NCBI GenBank assembly: GCA_002371615.1
Contig: DFGA01000008.1
Span: forward strand, 1-11,152
Reading direction: 5' to 3'
DNA length: 11,152 nucleotides
Origin: Lachnospiraceae bacterium UBA3762
GTDB lineage: Bacteria > Bacillota > Clostridia > Lachnospirales > Lachnospiraceae
Position numbers and translations under genes: made by a program. The notes beneath the pieces were generated by a model. It did no database searches and was not told the DNA's origin. It saw only the letters and a list, made by a program, of their open reading frames with translations. Of the stretch, positions 1 to 6,927 are shown piece by piece; within the stretch, counting starts at the first letter, position 1; every line of letters starts with the position of its first letter.

Positions 1-21
1 GCGCCCATGGCGTGCAAACTT

Positions 22-54
22 AAAAATGAGAAGGGGTTATCCCTTCTCATTTTT
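22..54 (-). terminator. Rho-independent terminator, probably bidirectional
   Basis: A perfect 14-bp inverted repeat (22-35 with 41-54) encloses a 5-nt loop. The GC-rich core (GAGAAGGG/CCCTTCTC) is flanked by A5 on one side and T5 on the other, so a U-tract is produced in either direction. It starts 25 nt past the stop codon of the small minus-strand gene at 79-345, which makes it that gene's terminator. It could equally stop a rightward transcript entering from outside the window. Confidence 0.9.
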
Positions 55-78
55 AATCAGGCATCAAAATGATAATCT

Positions 79-345
79 TCAGCCCCCGCCTTGTGGATTG
101 GCGCGAAGCCTTAGCACTGTTGCGATGTCGGTATCCTGAGCGTTGTAGCTTTCGGGACCAAATGACTTGGCAAATCTTATTGCATCATTCTTTGATGAAA
201 ATTTACCGAGAACACGGCAATTGTTGTTCTCCACAACTTCCCACGGGAAAAAGGGATCATATTCCGGAAGACCTTCTGCGTATACAATCATTCCCCCGTT
301 TACGTTTTCAAGCGCTTCATCGCTTATCTTATTCGTATCTTTCAT
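79..345 (-). CDS. Small protein with double-glycine leader (bacteriocin/RiPP-like precursor, function unknown)
   Basis: 88 aa. The ATG at 343-345 has a very strong ribosome binding site (AAAGGAGG, 6 nt upstream), and the gene is followed by a terminator, so it is probably expressed. Residues 7-18 (ISDEALENVNGG) match the double-glycine leader of peptides exported and cleaved by C39-peptidase ABC transporters. Cleavage after G18 would leave a 70-aa product. That product is not a typical class II bacteriocin: it is polar, has one Cys, several aromatic residues (Y28, F31, F32, W34), a KFSSKNDAIRFAKSFG stretch near residues 48-63, and a C-terminal GGG. Many Lachnospiraceae encode small GG-leader proteins of unknown role. 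No transporter, protease or maturation enzyme is visible in the window, so an antimicrobial, signalling or intracellular role cannot be chosen. Confidence that it is a gene is higher than confidence in any function. Confidence 0.75.
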   Translation of the reverse strand: MKDTNKISDEALENVNGGMIVYAEGLPEYDPFFPWEVVENNNCRVLGKFSSKNDAIRFAKSFGPESYNAQDTDIATVLRLRANPQGGG

Positions 346-399
346 GGGCCTCCTCCTTTTTGATTTATTTCCTTCTGCAGTTTTATGGTATCAGATGAT

Positions 400-418
400 C
401 TGTCACAATCCTGTCACA
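400..418 (+). promoter_or_regulatory. Pho-box-like tandem operator
   Basis: Two exact copies of CTGTCACA (400-407 and 411-418) lie 11 bp apart, one helical turn, which is the geometry bound by OmpR/PhoB-type response regulators. Written as 7+4+7 the site is CTGTCAC-AATC-CTGTCAC, very close to the E. coli Pho box (CTGTCAT, 4 bp, CTGTCAC/T). A TATATT (426-431) or TATTTA (428-433) follows 8-10 nt downstream, where the -10 of a PhoB-activated promoter would be, pointing toward sstT. The site also lies 9 nt upstream of a weak extended -10 (TGATACCAT, minus strand, 385-393) for the small gene on the other side. The regulator is an inference; no regulator gene is in the window. Confidence 0.5.
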
Positions 419-452
419 CAGCGAATATATTTACCGGTCCCTCTTCTTCCCT

Positions 453-483
453 TTTACACTATAACATATCGCGAACTTATGAT
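453..483 (+). promoter_or_regulatory. Candidate sigma-A promoter for sstT
   Basis: TTTACA (453-458) and TATGAT (478-483) are spaced 19 bp apart, somewhat long; shifting the -35 to TTACAC gives 18 bp. It would start a transcript about 32 nt before the sstT start codon. It is an alternative, or an addition, to the promoter implied by the direct repeat at 400-418. Confidence 0.35.
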
Positions 484-521
484 ATAGTTATAGATAATGA
501 TTTTTAGAGGGAGATTTTGAT

Positions 522-1787
522 ATGAAATCAATCAAAAATATTGTAGAACGCTATAATAAGACAAGTCTTATTTTCAGGATAATCATCGGACTTGTCATAG
601 GTGCCGTGTTGGGGCTTATCTCCGGTAATCTCGGAGTTATAGCACTTCTCGGAGATCTGTTTGTAGGTGCACTCAAGGCAATTGCACCGGTTCTCGTATT
701 TGTACTTGTTGTTTCTGCTCTCGCACAGGGCAACGACAAGCTTGACAGCAGATTCGGAACTGTCATTGCATTGTATATGATAAGCACATTCCTCGCATCT
801 GTCATTGCGGTTATAGGAAGCTTCATCTTTCCCCAGACTCTCAAGCTTTCAGCAGGTGCTGAGGCAGAATCGGTTCCCACCGGGATCGGCGAGGTCCTTG
901 GTAACCTGCTCAAAGGAATGGTAGGAAATCCTATCAATTCTATTGCAGAGGGAAGATATATAGGAATACTATTCTGGGCAGCCGTAGTCGGAATCGCCGC
1001 CAAAAAGCTTGCCTCCGATACAACCAAGAAATTTATGGAAGACATTGCGGAAATAATATCATGTGCTGTCAGATGGATAATCAATCTGGCTCCTTTCGGT
1101 ATTATGGGACTTGTGTACAGCAATGTTTTCACAAACGGACTATCCATTTTCACCGACTACGGAAAACTTCTTCTGCTCCTTGTAGGATGTATGCTTATGG
1201 TTGCCCTTGTCGTGGATCCATTTATTGCATTTCTCACACTTAAGAAGAATCCATATCCCCTGGTATTCAGATGCTTAAGAGAGTCCGGTATTACCGCATT
1301 CTTCACAAGAAGCTCAGCGGCCAACATTCCGGTAAATATGGAACTGTGTGAAAAGCTTGGTATGGACAGAGAGATGTATGCGGTATCCATACCACTCGGG
1401 GCAACGATCAATATGGATGGAGCGGCTGTAACCATAGCAGTTATGAGCCTTGCCGCTGCAAATACGGTAGGTATTTCCGTTGATCTTCCTACCGCACTTG
1501 TCCTCAGTCTTATTGCAACTCTCGGAGCCTGCGGAGCATCCGGTGTTGCCGGAGGTTCTCTGCTTCTCATTCCCATGGCCTGCTCACTGTTCGGTGTTCC
1601 GGCTGATGTAGCGATGCAGGTCGTAGGTGTGGGATTTATCATAGGTGTTGTTCAGGATTCGGTTGAGACTGCGCTTAATTCATCCGGTGACGTTATGTTT
1701 GCTGCAACCGCAGAATATGCCAAGTGGAAAAAAGACGGCAAATCCCTTCCCACTTTCCTTGGCGGAGATACCAAAGTAGATATCTGA
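522..1787 (+). CDS. sstT: Serine/threonine:Na+ symporter SstT
   Basis: 421 aa, a normal length for SstT in the dicarboxylate/amino acid:cation symporter (DAACS) family. The family imports L-serine and L-threonine driven by the sodium gradient and resides in the inner membrane. The N-terminal half has the expected membrane helices, with the SstT-like block LLGDLFVGALKAIAPVLVFV around residues 42-61. The transport core carries FFTRSSAANIPVNMELCEKL (from residue about 260, the re-entrant serine-rich loop), SIPLGATINMDGAA (near 290-303, NMDG being the family ion/substrate motif), GACGASGVAGGSLLLIP, and VGVGFIIGVVQDSVETALNSS. The start ATG follows AGAGGGAG with suitable spacing. The stop is 2 nt before the hflX start, so the two are probably one transcript. 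Identity is secure; substrate preference rests on family membership. Confidence 0.95.
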   Translation: MKSIKNIVERYNKTSLIFRIIIGLVIGAVLGLISGNLGVIALLGDLFVGALKAIAPVLVFVLVVSALAQGNDKLDSRFGTVIALYMISTFLASVIAVIGSFIFPQTLKLSAGAEAESVPTGIGEVLGNLLKGMVGNPINSIAEGRYIGILFWAAVVGIAAKKLASDTTKKFMEDIAEIISCAVRWIINLAPFGIMGLVYSNVFTNGLSIFTDYGKLLLLLVGCMLMVALVVDPFIAFLTLKKNPYPLVFRCLRESGITAFFTRSSAANIPVNMELCEKLGMDREMYAVSIPLGATINMDGAAVTIAVMSLAAANTVGISVDLPTALVLSLIATLGACGASGVAGGSLLLIPMACSLFGVPADVAMQVVGVGFIIGVVQDSVETALNSSGDVMFAATAEYAKWKKDGKSLPTFLGGDTKVDI

Positions 1788-1789
1788 AC

Positions 1790-3106
1790 ATGGCAGAAGA
1801 CACATCTCTTACAAATACATACCCCGCAATTCTCGTCGGACTAAGAACAGATGAGTCCGACGATGAATTCGAACACTCAATGGAAGAGCTTGAAAGCCTT
1901 GCCGAAGCATGCGACTTAAGTGTAAGATCTACTCTTACGCAGACACTTCCCCATCCCGAAAACGCCACGTGGATCGGGTCCGGAAAGGCAGACGAACTCA
2001 AATACCTTGTCCGCGGAACCGGGGCAGATTACGCGGTTTGTCTCGGAAACCTTACACCCAACCAGATGAAAAATCTCCAGAAGATCATAGAAGTGGAAGT
2101 ATGGGACAGAACGCGGCTCATACTGGAGATATTCTCAAGGAGGGCACGAACCCGCGAGGCAAAACTGCAGGTGGAGTCCGCATATCTGCAGTATATGCTT
2201 CCAAGGCTCTCCGGAATGTGGCAGCATCTGGGCAGACAGTCTGGAGGTGGCGGAAGCCGGGCAAATAAGGGTATCGGCGAAAAGCAGATAGAGCTTGACA
2301 GACGCCAGATATCAAAGCGTCTGGCGGAGCTTAGAAGAGAGCTCGGTGAAATAGACAGAACAAGAAATGTTCAGCGAAGCGGAAGACTGAATAACAGTCT
2401 CATAAACGTCGCCCTTGTAGGGTACACAAATGCCGGCAAATCATCTCTTATGAACCGGTTGTTATCCATGTGCGAATCATCGTCCGATGCTGCATCCGAT
2501 AAAAAAGTATTCGAAAAAGATATGCTCTTTGCTACTCTCGATACATCGATCCGGAAGATCGACATACCCGGAAGAAGACCTTTTCTTCTGTCGGATACCG
2601 TCGGTTTTATAGAGGATATACCCCACAGTCTTATAAAAGCATTCAGATCAACTCTGTCCGAAGTTAAGTTCTCGGACATTCTCCTGATAGTTATGGACTC
2701 CTCCGATCCTCATCACAAAGACCATAAACGTGTGACCGAAGAAGTTCTTCGTGATCTTGATTCGGATACTATTCCCCGGATATATGTATATAACAAGTCT
2801 GATCTGCGTGACAATATTCCGAGGCCCGTCTCTGACAGCGAAGAAAATGCCGTCTATATTTCTACCCGGACAGGTTACGGTATAGAAGAACTCCTTGATA
2901 AACTATTTGAACTTCTCTCCCACGGAAGCCGGAGCATCGATGTCATCATTCCCTATACGGACGGAGATCTCATCAGCCGTATACACAGTGAAGGTGTCAA
3001 TATATCCGAAGAATATGAAGAAGCCGGAACTCACATTTCTGCTGTAGTTCCGGCTCCTCTTGCGGGTTATATCAACTCAAAATATACTCCATCTGGGTCT
3101 CTTTAG
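1790..3106 (+). CDS. hflX: Ribosome-associated GTPase HflX
   Basis: 438 aa from the ATG at 1790, close to the E. coli length of 426. The frame is open further upstream, but that would overlap sstT by more than 60 bp; the chosen start lies 2 nt after the sstT stop and suggests translational coupling, since its own Shine-Dalgarno is weak. An N-terminal HflX domain (about 10-190) ends in the conserved Gly-rich linker (GGGG...GIGEKQIELDRR, 152-172). The GTPase domain shows G1 GYTNAGKSS (211-219), G2 in FATLDTS (248-253), G3 DTVG (269-272), G4 NKSD (335-338) and G5 near 358. HflX family members bind the 50S subunit and split stalled or heat-damaged ribosomes. The last 35 bp overlap the convergent acetyltransferase gene. 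Confidence 0.95.
   Translation: MAEDTSLTNTYPAILVGLRTDESDDEFEHSMEELESLAEACDLSVRSTLTQTLPHPENATWIGSGKADELKYLVRGTGADYAVCLGNLTPNQMKNLQKIIEVEVWDRTRLILEIFSRRARTREAKLQVESAYLQYMLPRLSGMWQHLGRQSGGGGSRANKGIGEKQIELDRRQISKRLAELRRELGEIDRTRNVQRSGRLNNSLINVALVGYTNAGKSSLMNRLLSMCESSSDAASDKKVFEKDMLFATLDTSIRKIDIPGRRPFLLSDTVGFIEDIPHSLIKAFRSTLSEVKFSDILLIVMDSSDPHHKDHKRVTEEVLRDLDSDTIPRIYVYNKSDLRDNIPRPVSDSEENAVYISTRTGYGIEELLDKLFELLSHGSRSIDVIIPYTDGDLISRIHSEGVNISEEYEEAGTHISAVVPAPLAGYINSKYTPSGSL
3022..3055. terminator. Stem-loop inside hflX end, possible convergent terminator
   Basis: AGCCGGAACT (3022-3031) and AGTTCCGGCT (3046-3055) form a perfect 10-bp stem with a 14-nt loop within hflX codons about 411-422. It lies 17 nt beyond the stop of the convergent minus-strand operon, whose transcript would continue after the hairpin into a pyrimidine-rich stretch (TCTTCATATTCTTC) rather than a clean U-tract. 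Because the two convergent genes overlap, any terminator for the minus operon has to lie within hflX. Termination here is an inference. Confidence 0.35.
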
Positions 3107-3545
3107 GCTTCATTCCCATGGCTTTGTAAAATGCCAGAGCCCCGTCATTACCTTCCCATACATTAAGAGTAAGCTCATAACATCCAAGCTTCTTTGCCTC
3201 CGTTTTGACATGCTCAAATAATTCTGTTGCCACATGCTGTCCTCGGAAACTCTCATCGACGCATATATCATCAATATACAGAAGCTTTCTCGGAATCATG
3301 GTACTTGTAAAGGGAGGTGGCTGTAACTGGCAAAATGCATAGCCCATTACATGATTTTCTCCGTCAACGGCAACGTAAACAGGCCTGTTGTCATCAAGAA
3401 ACATTTCCTTAAGCTCATCGCTGCTGTATTTCGTTGTACCGGATATGAAAATATCCGGACGTATCTTTGCATGAACTTCCAATACCTGGGACAAGAGATT
3501 CAATACACCCGGAATGTCTTCATTAACGGCTCTTCTGATATTCAT
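3072..3545 (-). CDS. GNAT family N-acetyltransferase
   Basis: 157 aa, typical for a single GNAT domain. The acetyl-CoA pyrophosphate-binding motif A is seen as IDDICVDESFRGQHVATELF (91-110), with RGQHVA matching the R/Q-x-x-G-x-A pattern. Motif B follows as LNVWEGNDGALAFYKAMGM (127-145), where N133 and Y140 are the usual conserved positions. It should transfer an acetyl group to an amine; the acceptor cannot be read from the sequence. It is the last gene of the minus-strand run, 6 nt after the SDR gene, and its stop lies inside hflX (35-bp overlap). The start has a moderate AAGG site about 11 nt upstream. Its position after an SDR/epimerase might hint at a sugar or small-molecule substrate, but this is weak. 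Confidence 0.88.
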   Translation of the reverse strand: MNIRRAVNEDIPGVLNLLSQVLEVHAKIRPDIFISGTTKYSSDELKEMFLDDNRPVYVAVDGENHVMGYAFCQLQPPPFTSTMIPRKLLYIDDICVDESFRGQHVATELFEHVKTEAKKLGCYELTLNVWEGNDGALAFYKAMGMKPKETQMEYILS

Positions 3546-3551
3546 GACGTT

Positions 3552-4571
3552 CTACCTTAATCTGTCCTTTGCTTCTTCGAGTGCATCTATTACCCTATCA
3601 CAAAACAGATCAAATTCAGGGTCCGGAACCTGGCACTCCGGATGAGACAGACAATAATCTATGGCTTTTCTGACTCCCTGATCAAACCTTACAGTACATG
3701 TAAATCCGGGAACAGCCTTCTTGATCTTGCTGTTGTCAAATACAACGGAATTCGACTTGTCACCGAGGAGCGATCCATAATAATCGTAATCACTTACCGA
3801 AGCGAGAAACTCGGATGACACATAATAAGGAATGTATTCGACATCAAGGGCATCGGCAATCGCCTCATATATCTGATTCCATGTAAGTGTTTCATCACTT
3901 GTAATCTGGAAGCTCTCTCCTATTGCATGAGGATTGCCCATAAGACCCACAAATCCTTTTGCAAAATCCTCGTTAAAAGTCATCGTCCAAAGTGATGTTC
4001 CGTCTCCCTGAACAAGCACAGGCTTTCCTTCAAGCATTCTCTTTATAACCTGCCAGCTTCCATTTTTTCCGTGAATACCAAGCGGCACACTTCTGACATC
4101 GTAGGTATGGCTCGGCCGGACTATCGTTACCGGAAATCCTTCCTTTTCATATTTGTCCATCAGAAAGCTTTCACAATATATCTTGTTCCTCGAGTATTCC
4201 CAGAAAGGATTGGCAAGCGCCGTCCCCTCGGTTATTATATAGTTCCTGCAAGGCTTGTTGTACGCCGAGGCAGAGCTTATATAGATATACTGCCCGCATC
4301 TGCCGCGAAACAGCCTGTAATCCCTTTCAACCTGATCGGGCGTAAACCCTATAAAATCACACACGCAGTCGAACCGAAGCCCCTCTATTGCCTCTTCTAT
4401 CATTTCCTCATCGTTGATATCGGCATTGATAAGATTCACATTATCAGGTATCTCGTCCGCTCTGCTTCCGCGATTGATCAGATATAATTCCCAATCCGGG
4501 TTCTGCGCCACGGCTTTGGTTATTGCCATTGAAATTGTTCCCGTTCCGCCTATAAACAGTGCTCTTTGCAT
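3552..4571 (-). CDS. NAD(P)-dependent epimerase/dehydratase family protein (extended SDR)
   Basis: 339 aa, the usual length for extended short-chain dehydrogenases acting on nucleotide sugars. An N-terminal Rossmann fold shows GGTGTIS (8-14), an NRG after strand 2 (33-35) and NADI (49-52). The catalytic region has YIYISSASAYN (95-105) and Y126-S-R-N-K130, the Tyr-x-x-x-Lys pair. VRPSHTYD (151-158) and the C-terminal substrate domain follow. The GGTGTIS variant and overall pattern recall the CSP41-like/atypical SDR branch, where some members act on RNA or as redox sensors rather than on sugars, so the substrate is open. A good AAAGGGA site lies 7-8 nt before the ATG. It starts 12 nt after the OmpA-domain gene and is almost certainly cotranscribed with the MotA/MotB-like pair. 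Confidence 0.85.
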   Translation of the reverse strand: MQRALFIGGTGTISMAITKAVAQNPDWELYLINRGSRADEIPDNVNLINADINDEEMIEEAIEGLRFDCVCDFIGFTPDQVERDYRLFRGRCGQYIYISSASAYNKPCRNYIITEGTALANPFWEYSRNKIYCESFLMDKYEKEGFPVTIVRPSHTYDVRSVPLGIHGKNGSWQVIKRMLEGKPVLVQGDGTSLWTMTFNEDFAKGFVGLMGNPHAIGESFQITSDETLTWNQIYEAIADALDVEYIPYYVSSEFLASVSDYDYYGSLLGDKSNSVVFDNSKIKKAVPGFTCTVRFDQGVRKAIDYCLSHPECQVPDPEFDLFCDRVIDALEEAKDRLR

Positions 4572-4583
4572 TTTAGTCCCTTT

Positions 4584-5498
4584 CTACTGATTTACAGATG
4601 TCTCGTTAAGTATTTCCATCATCTCACGGATCATTTCCTCATCTCTTAACCTGAACAGTATCTCCACTCGTCTTGAAGCTGCGGCATCCACAGATCCATC
4701 GGCTTTGTATACGGGTTCGCTGAATGATTTTCCGACTGTGGACAAAACCTTTTCCAGTTCCTCCTTCTCCCTGTCGGTCAGAAAATCGCTGTTTTTGCGT
4801 GTACAGTAGTCCGCCACTGAATATGCCCTTTGCTGCGAGAGTTCAAGGTTTGAGAGATAATCTCCGTCCGTATCCGTATGCCCCTCTATAACAATCTCCG
4901 AAACATATTTGCTGTATTTCGGACTGAGAAGGATCTTCAGATATCTTGGCATAAACTCCCCAAGAAAATCCTTTCCGCCGGACTTGAGTGCTGCCCTGTT
5001 ATACTCAAACAGAATGTTCGAATCCATTGAGATCGCACCGGTTTTTTCATCAACAGCTATGCTGAGAGATGAATTCTCGAATTCACTTCGAAGAGCTTCT
5101 ATCAGTTCACTTCTGATACCAATGATATTATCAAGCTTTGCCTGCTGCTCTCCCATAAGCTTTTCAAGCTCTTTGAGCAGCTGTGACTGTTCCTCAAGTT
5201 TCCTCTGCTGGGCAAGAAGTTCTCCTTCCTGCTCGGAAAGCTTCAGTTCCTGGGCATTAAGCTTTGCTCCCTGCTCTTCAATAGTAAGCCGTTCGTTTTC
5301 AAGCTCCTGCGACTGAATAATGAGCTCACGCTCTTTCCCCGCAAGTTCATTCTGCTTCTCATCGTACTGGACTTTGGATCGCAGCATCGTAAAAGCTATT
5401 ATGAGCACGAAGCACAGCAGCAGCCCCGCCATCATATCCGAATACGAAAGCCAGTATGTGATCTCTTCATCTTTTTTGTGTGCTCTTTGCCATCTCAT
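4584..5498 (-). CDS. MotB/ZorB-like OmpA-domain stator protein
   Basis: 304 aa. A short cytoplasmic N-terminus precedes one membrane helix (about 15-37) that begins YWLSYSDMMAGLLL. D21 corresponds to the protonatable Asp of MotB and ZorB, which couples ion flow to motion, and the SDMMAGLL block looks more like ZorB than flagellar MotB. A long Glu/Gln-rich coiled coil follows (about 41-140). The C-terminal OmpA/MotB peptidoglycan-binding domain has EGHTDTDGDYLSNLELSQQRA (205-225) and ASRRVEILFR (274-283). It lies 13 nt after the MotA-like gene and should form one complex with it: channel subunits in the membrane and this protein anchored to the cell wall. No flagellar genes are nearby. The role of the motor is unknown; see the findings for the Zorya comparison. 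Confidence 0.88.
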   Translation of the reverse strand: MRWQRAHKKDEEITYWLSYSDMMAGLLLCFVLIIAFTMLRSKVQYDEKQNELAGKERELIIQSQELENERLTIEEQGAKLNAQELKLSEQEGELLAQQRKLEEQSQLLKELEKLMGEQQAKLDNIIGIRSELIEALRSEFENSSLSIAVDEKTGAISMDSNILFEYNRAALKSGGKDFLGEFMPRYLKILLSPKYSKYVSEIVIEGHTDTDGDYLSNLELSQQRAYSVADYCTRKNSDFLTDREKEELEKVLSTVGKSFSEPVYKADGSVDAAASRRVEILFRLRDEEMIREMMEILNETSVNQ

Positions 5499-5511
5499 AA
5501 GTATCTACCGC

Positions 5512-6927
5512 TTAATTGCCCTGATTTCTCTTATCGTTCAGTTTACGGAGGTAATCGATTCCGTTAGTTATCTCTTCAAGGGCATCATTCATGTTCTCAT
5601 TTGTCTCCGCAGAATATTTTGCAATATCGGTAACCGACTTCTTGAATTCCATGATCATGTTACCCTGCTCGAGAAGCATGTTCTTCTCCTGCATGATAAG
5701 ATCCCTTACAGCCTTATCCTCTCCCGACATTCCCGAAAGTGTTCTTTGAAGCTCGTTCTGAATCGTCTGTATACTTGCCGTATAACTGTTAAGAGTAGTG
5801 ACAAGTCTCTCTGTTTCCTGATTGATGTTCTGGAGTGTATCCTTACCGCTTCCTGTTTTTGCAAGGAGCTGAGTCATCATATCCGCAGTTTCCTTCTGAG
5901 CCTTGTACTGCTCATTTACGGATTCGCTAAGCTGATAGAAACTGTTTCCGAGAGACGTATTCATCTCTTTTATGAAATTGTCCACTATCTGCCTGATAGC
6001 CTCGGTCTCGTTTCTTACCATAATTGTTTCAAATTCGGCAACCGTCCTGTTAAGCCTGTCAAACTGCGGCTCAATGATTTTTCCGAGTTCTTCCGCAACT
6101 CTTTCATACATTCTGTCCATGGCGGTAAGCTGTTCTCCCTGAAGCATGATCAGCTGGTTCATACCGTTGTTCTGGGTGTCGGGAAGAACAAACTTCTTAA
6201 ATGCCGTGGAAAACTCGGAAACGGCACATTCCCCTTCGTACAGTTTTCTTTTGTATATGGCGTTGAACGTAAGCGAGAATACCATACCGAAGATAGAAGT
6301 ATGAAAGGCCACCTTTATTCCGCTCATCAGTCCGTCAATACTGTCCGTCATCGTCTGAATGCTGCCGGAAGTGTTAAAATGCTGCAACCCTATGGATAAG
6401 CCTATAAATGTCCCAAGTATCCCAAGCCCTGTCAGCATTCCGGGAACCTGATTAAGTTCGTTTCTGTGCATTACGGTATCGACCAGGTCTTCATTGATAT
6501 AGTCGTTAATGCTCGGGCGGTAATAAGCATTCTCGGCATCATCTTCACGATTAAGTTCAAAAATGAAATCCGTAAACAACCGGTTCAGTTTCTCGGTTCT
6601 GAACAGTTTGATATTATTTGACTGGTACGGTTCCCACAAATATGAATGTGCATTCATGGCATCGGACCTTATCTTGTCGCTTGCCTCCTTCAGGTCTTTG
6701 ATTATTGCATTCATAGGGGCAAAACTGCCAAAATCAGCTGCCAAGAATACTATGGCAACTATTATGAACAAAAAGGCATTAACAGCCATGGTGAACGAAT
6801 TAAACGGTTCACGGTTCTCCGGTTTGAATATATTCCTGAACCATTCCAGATTCAAAAATATACACAAAATAACCATTGCAAAATATACTATTGTCAAAAA
6901 CCATTCATACCATTTTCTTTTAAGCAT
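5512..6927 (-). CDS. MotA/TolQ/ExbB-type (ZorA-like) channel protein with long coiled-coil tail
   Basis: 471 aa, much longer than flagellar MotA (about 290) or ExbB (about 240). Predicted helices are at about 8-26, 47-64, 161-181 and 206-226. The third contains VPGMLTGLGILGTFIGLSIGL (161-181), the MotA/TolQ/ExbB signature that lines the ion path, and FHTSIFGMVFSL (208-219) fits the fourth. After residue 240 comes a roughly 230-residue polar, helical, heptad-like tail in the cytoplasm, as in ZorA of Zorya defence systems, where the tail signals to effectors. The ATG overlaps the nhaC stop by 8 bp and has an AAAGAGGT site, pointing to coupled translation. With the next gene it forms a stator-like ion-driven motor. 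Whether it uses H+ or Na+ cannot be decided from sequence. Confidence 0.88.
   Translation of the reverse strand: MLKRKWYEWFLTIVYFAMVILCIFLNLEWFRNIFKPENREPFNSFTMAVNAFLFIIVAIVFLAADFGSFAPMNAIIKDLKEASDKIRSDAMNAHSYLWEPYQSNNIKLFRTEKLNRLFTDFIFELNREDDAENAYYRPSINDYINEDLVDTVMHRNELNQVPGMLTGLGILGTFIGLSIGLQHFNTSGSIQTMTDSIDGLMSGIKVAFHTSIFGMVFSLTFNAIYKRKLYEGECAVSEFSTAFKKFVLPDTQNNGMNQLIMLQGEQLTAMDRMYERVAEELGKIIEPQFDRLNRTVAEFETIMVRNETEAIRQIVDNFIKEMNTSLGNSFYQLSESVNEQYKAQKETADMMTQLLAKTGSGKDTLQNINQETERLVTTLNSYTASIQTIQNELQRTLSGMSGEDKAVRDLIMQEKNMLLEQGNMIMEFKKSVTDIAKYSAETNENMNDALEEITNGIDYLRKLNDKRNQGN

Noticed and set aside
69..487. Two overlapping plus-strand open frames (69-398 and 167-487)
   Set aside because: Both are antisense to the GG-leader gene or run through its promoter region, lack Shine-Dalgarno sites, and have compositions typical of shadow frames.
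551..1642. Minus-strand open frames opposite sstT (551-1153 and 1157-1642)
   Set aside because: sstT on the plus strand is unambiguous across this stretch, and the opposite frames have low-complexity Ser/Thr/Pro/Ile-rich translations.
1724..1789. Upstream start for hflX adding 22 residues
   Set aside because: The extra residues are encoded within sstT and do not resemble HflX N-termini. The ATG at 1790, 2 nt after the sstT stop, gives the normal family length.
5320..6399. Plus-strand open frame of 359 codons
   Set aside because: It lies antisense to the MotA-like and MotB-like genes, which have clear domains and ribosome binding sites. Its translation is Ser/Leu/His-rich with no recognisable motif, as expected for the complement of a real gene.
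3072..6927. A complete Zorya defence system
   Set aside because: Only the ZorA/ZorB-like motor pair is present. No ZorC, ZorD helicase, ZorE HNH nuclease, ZorF or ZorG can be recognised, so the locus is reported as ZorAB-like only.
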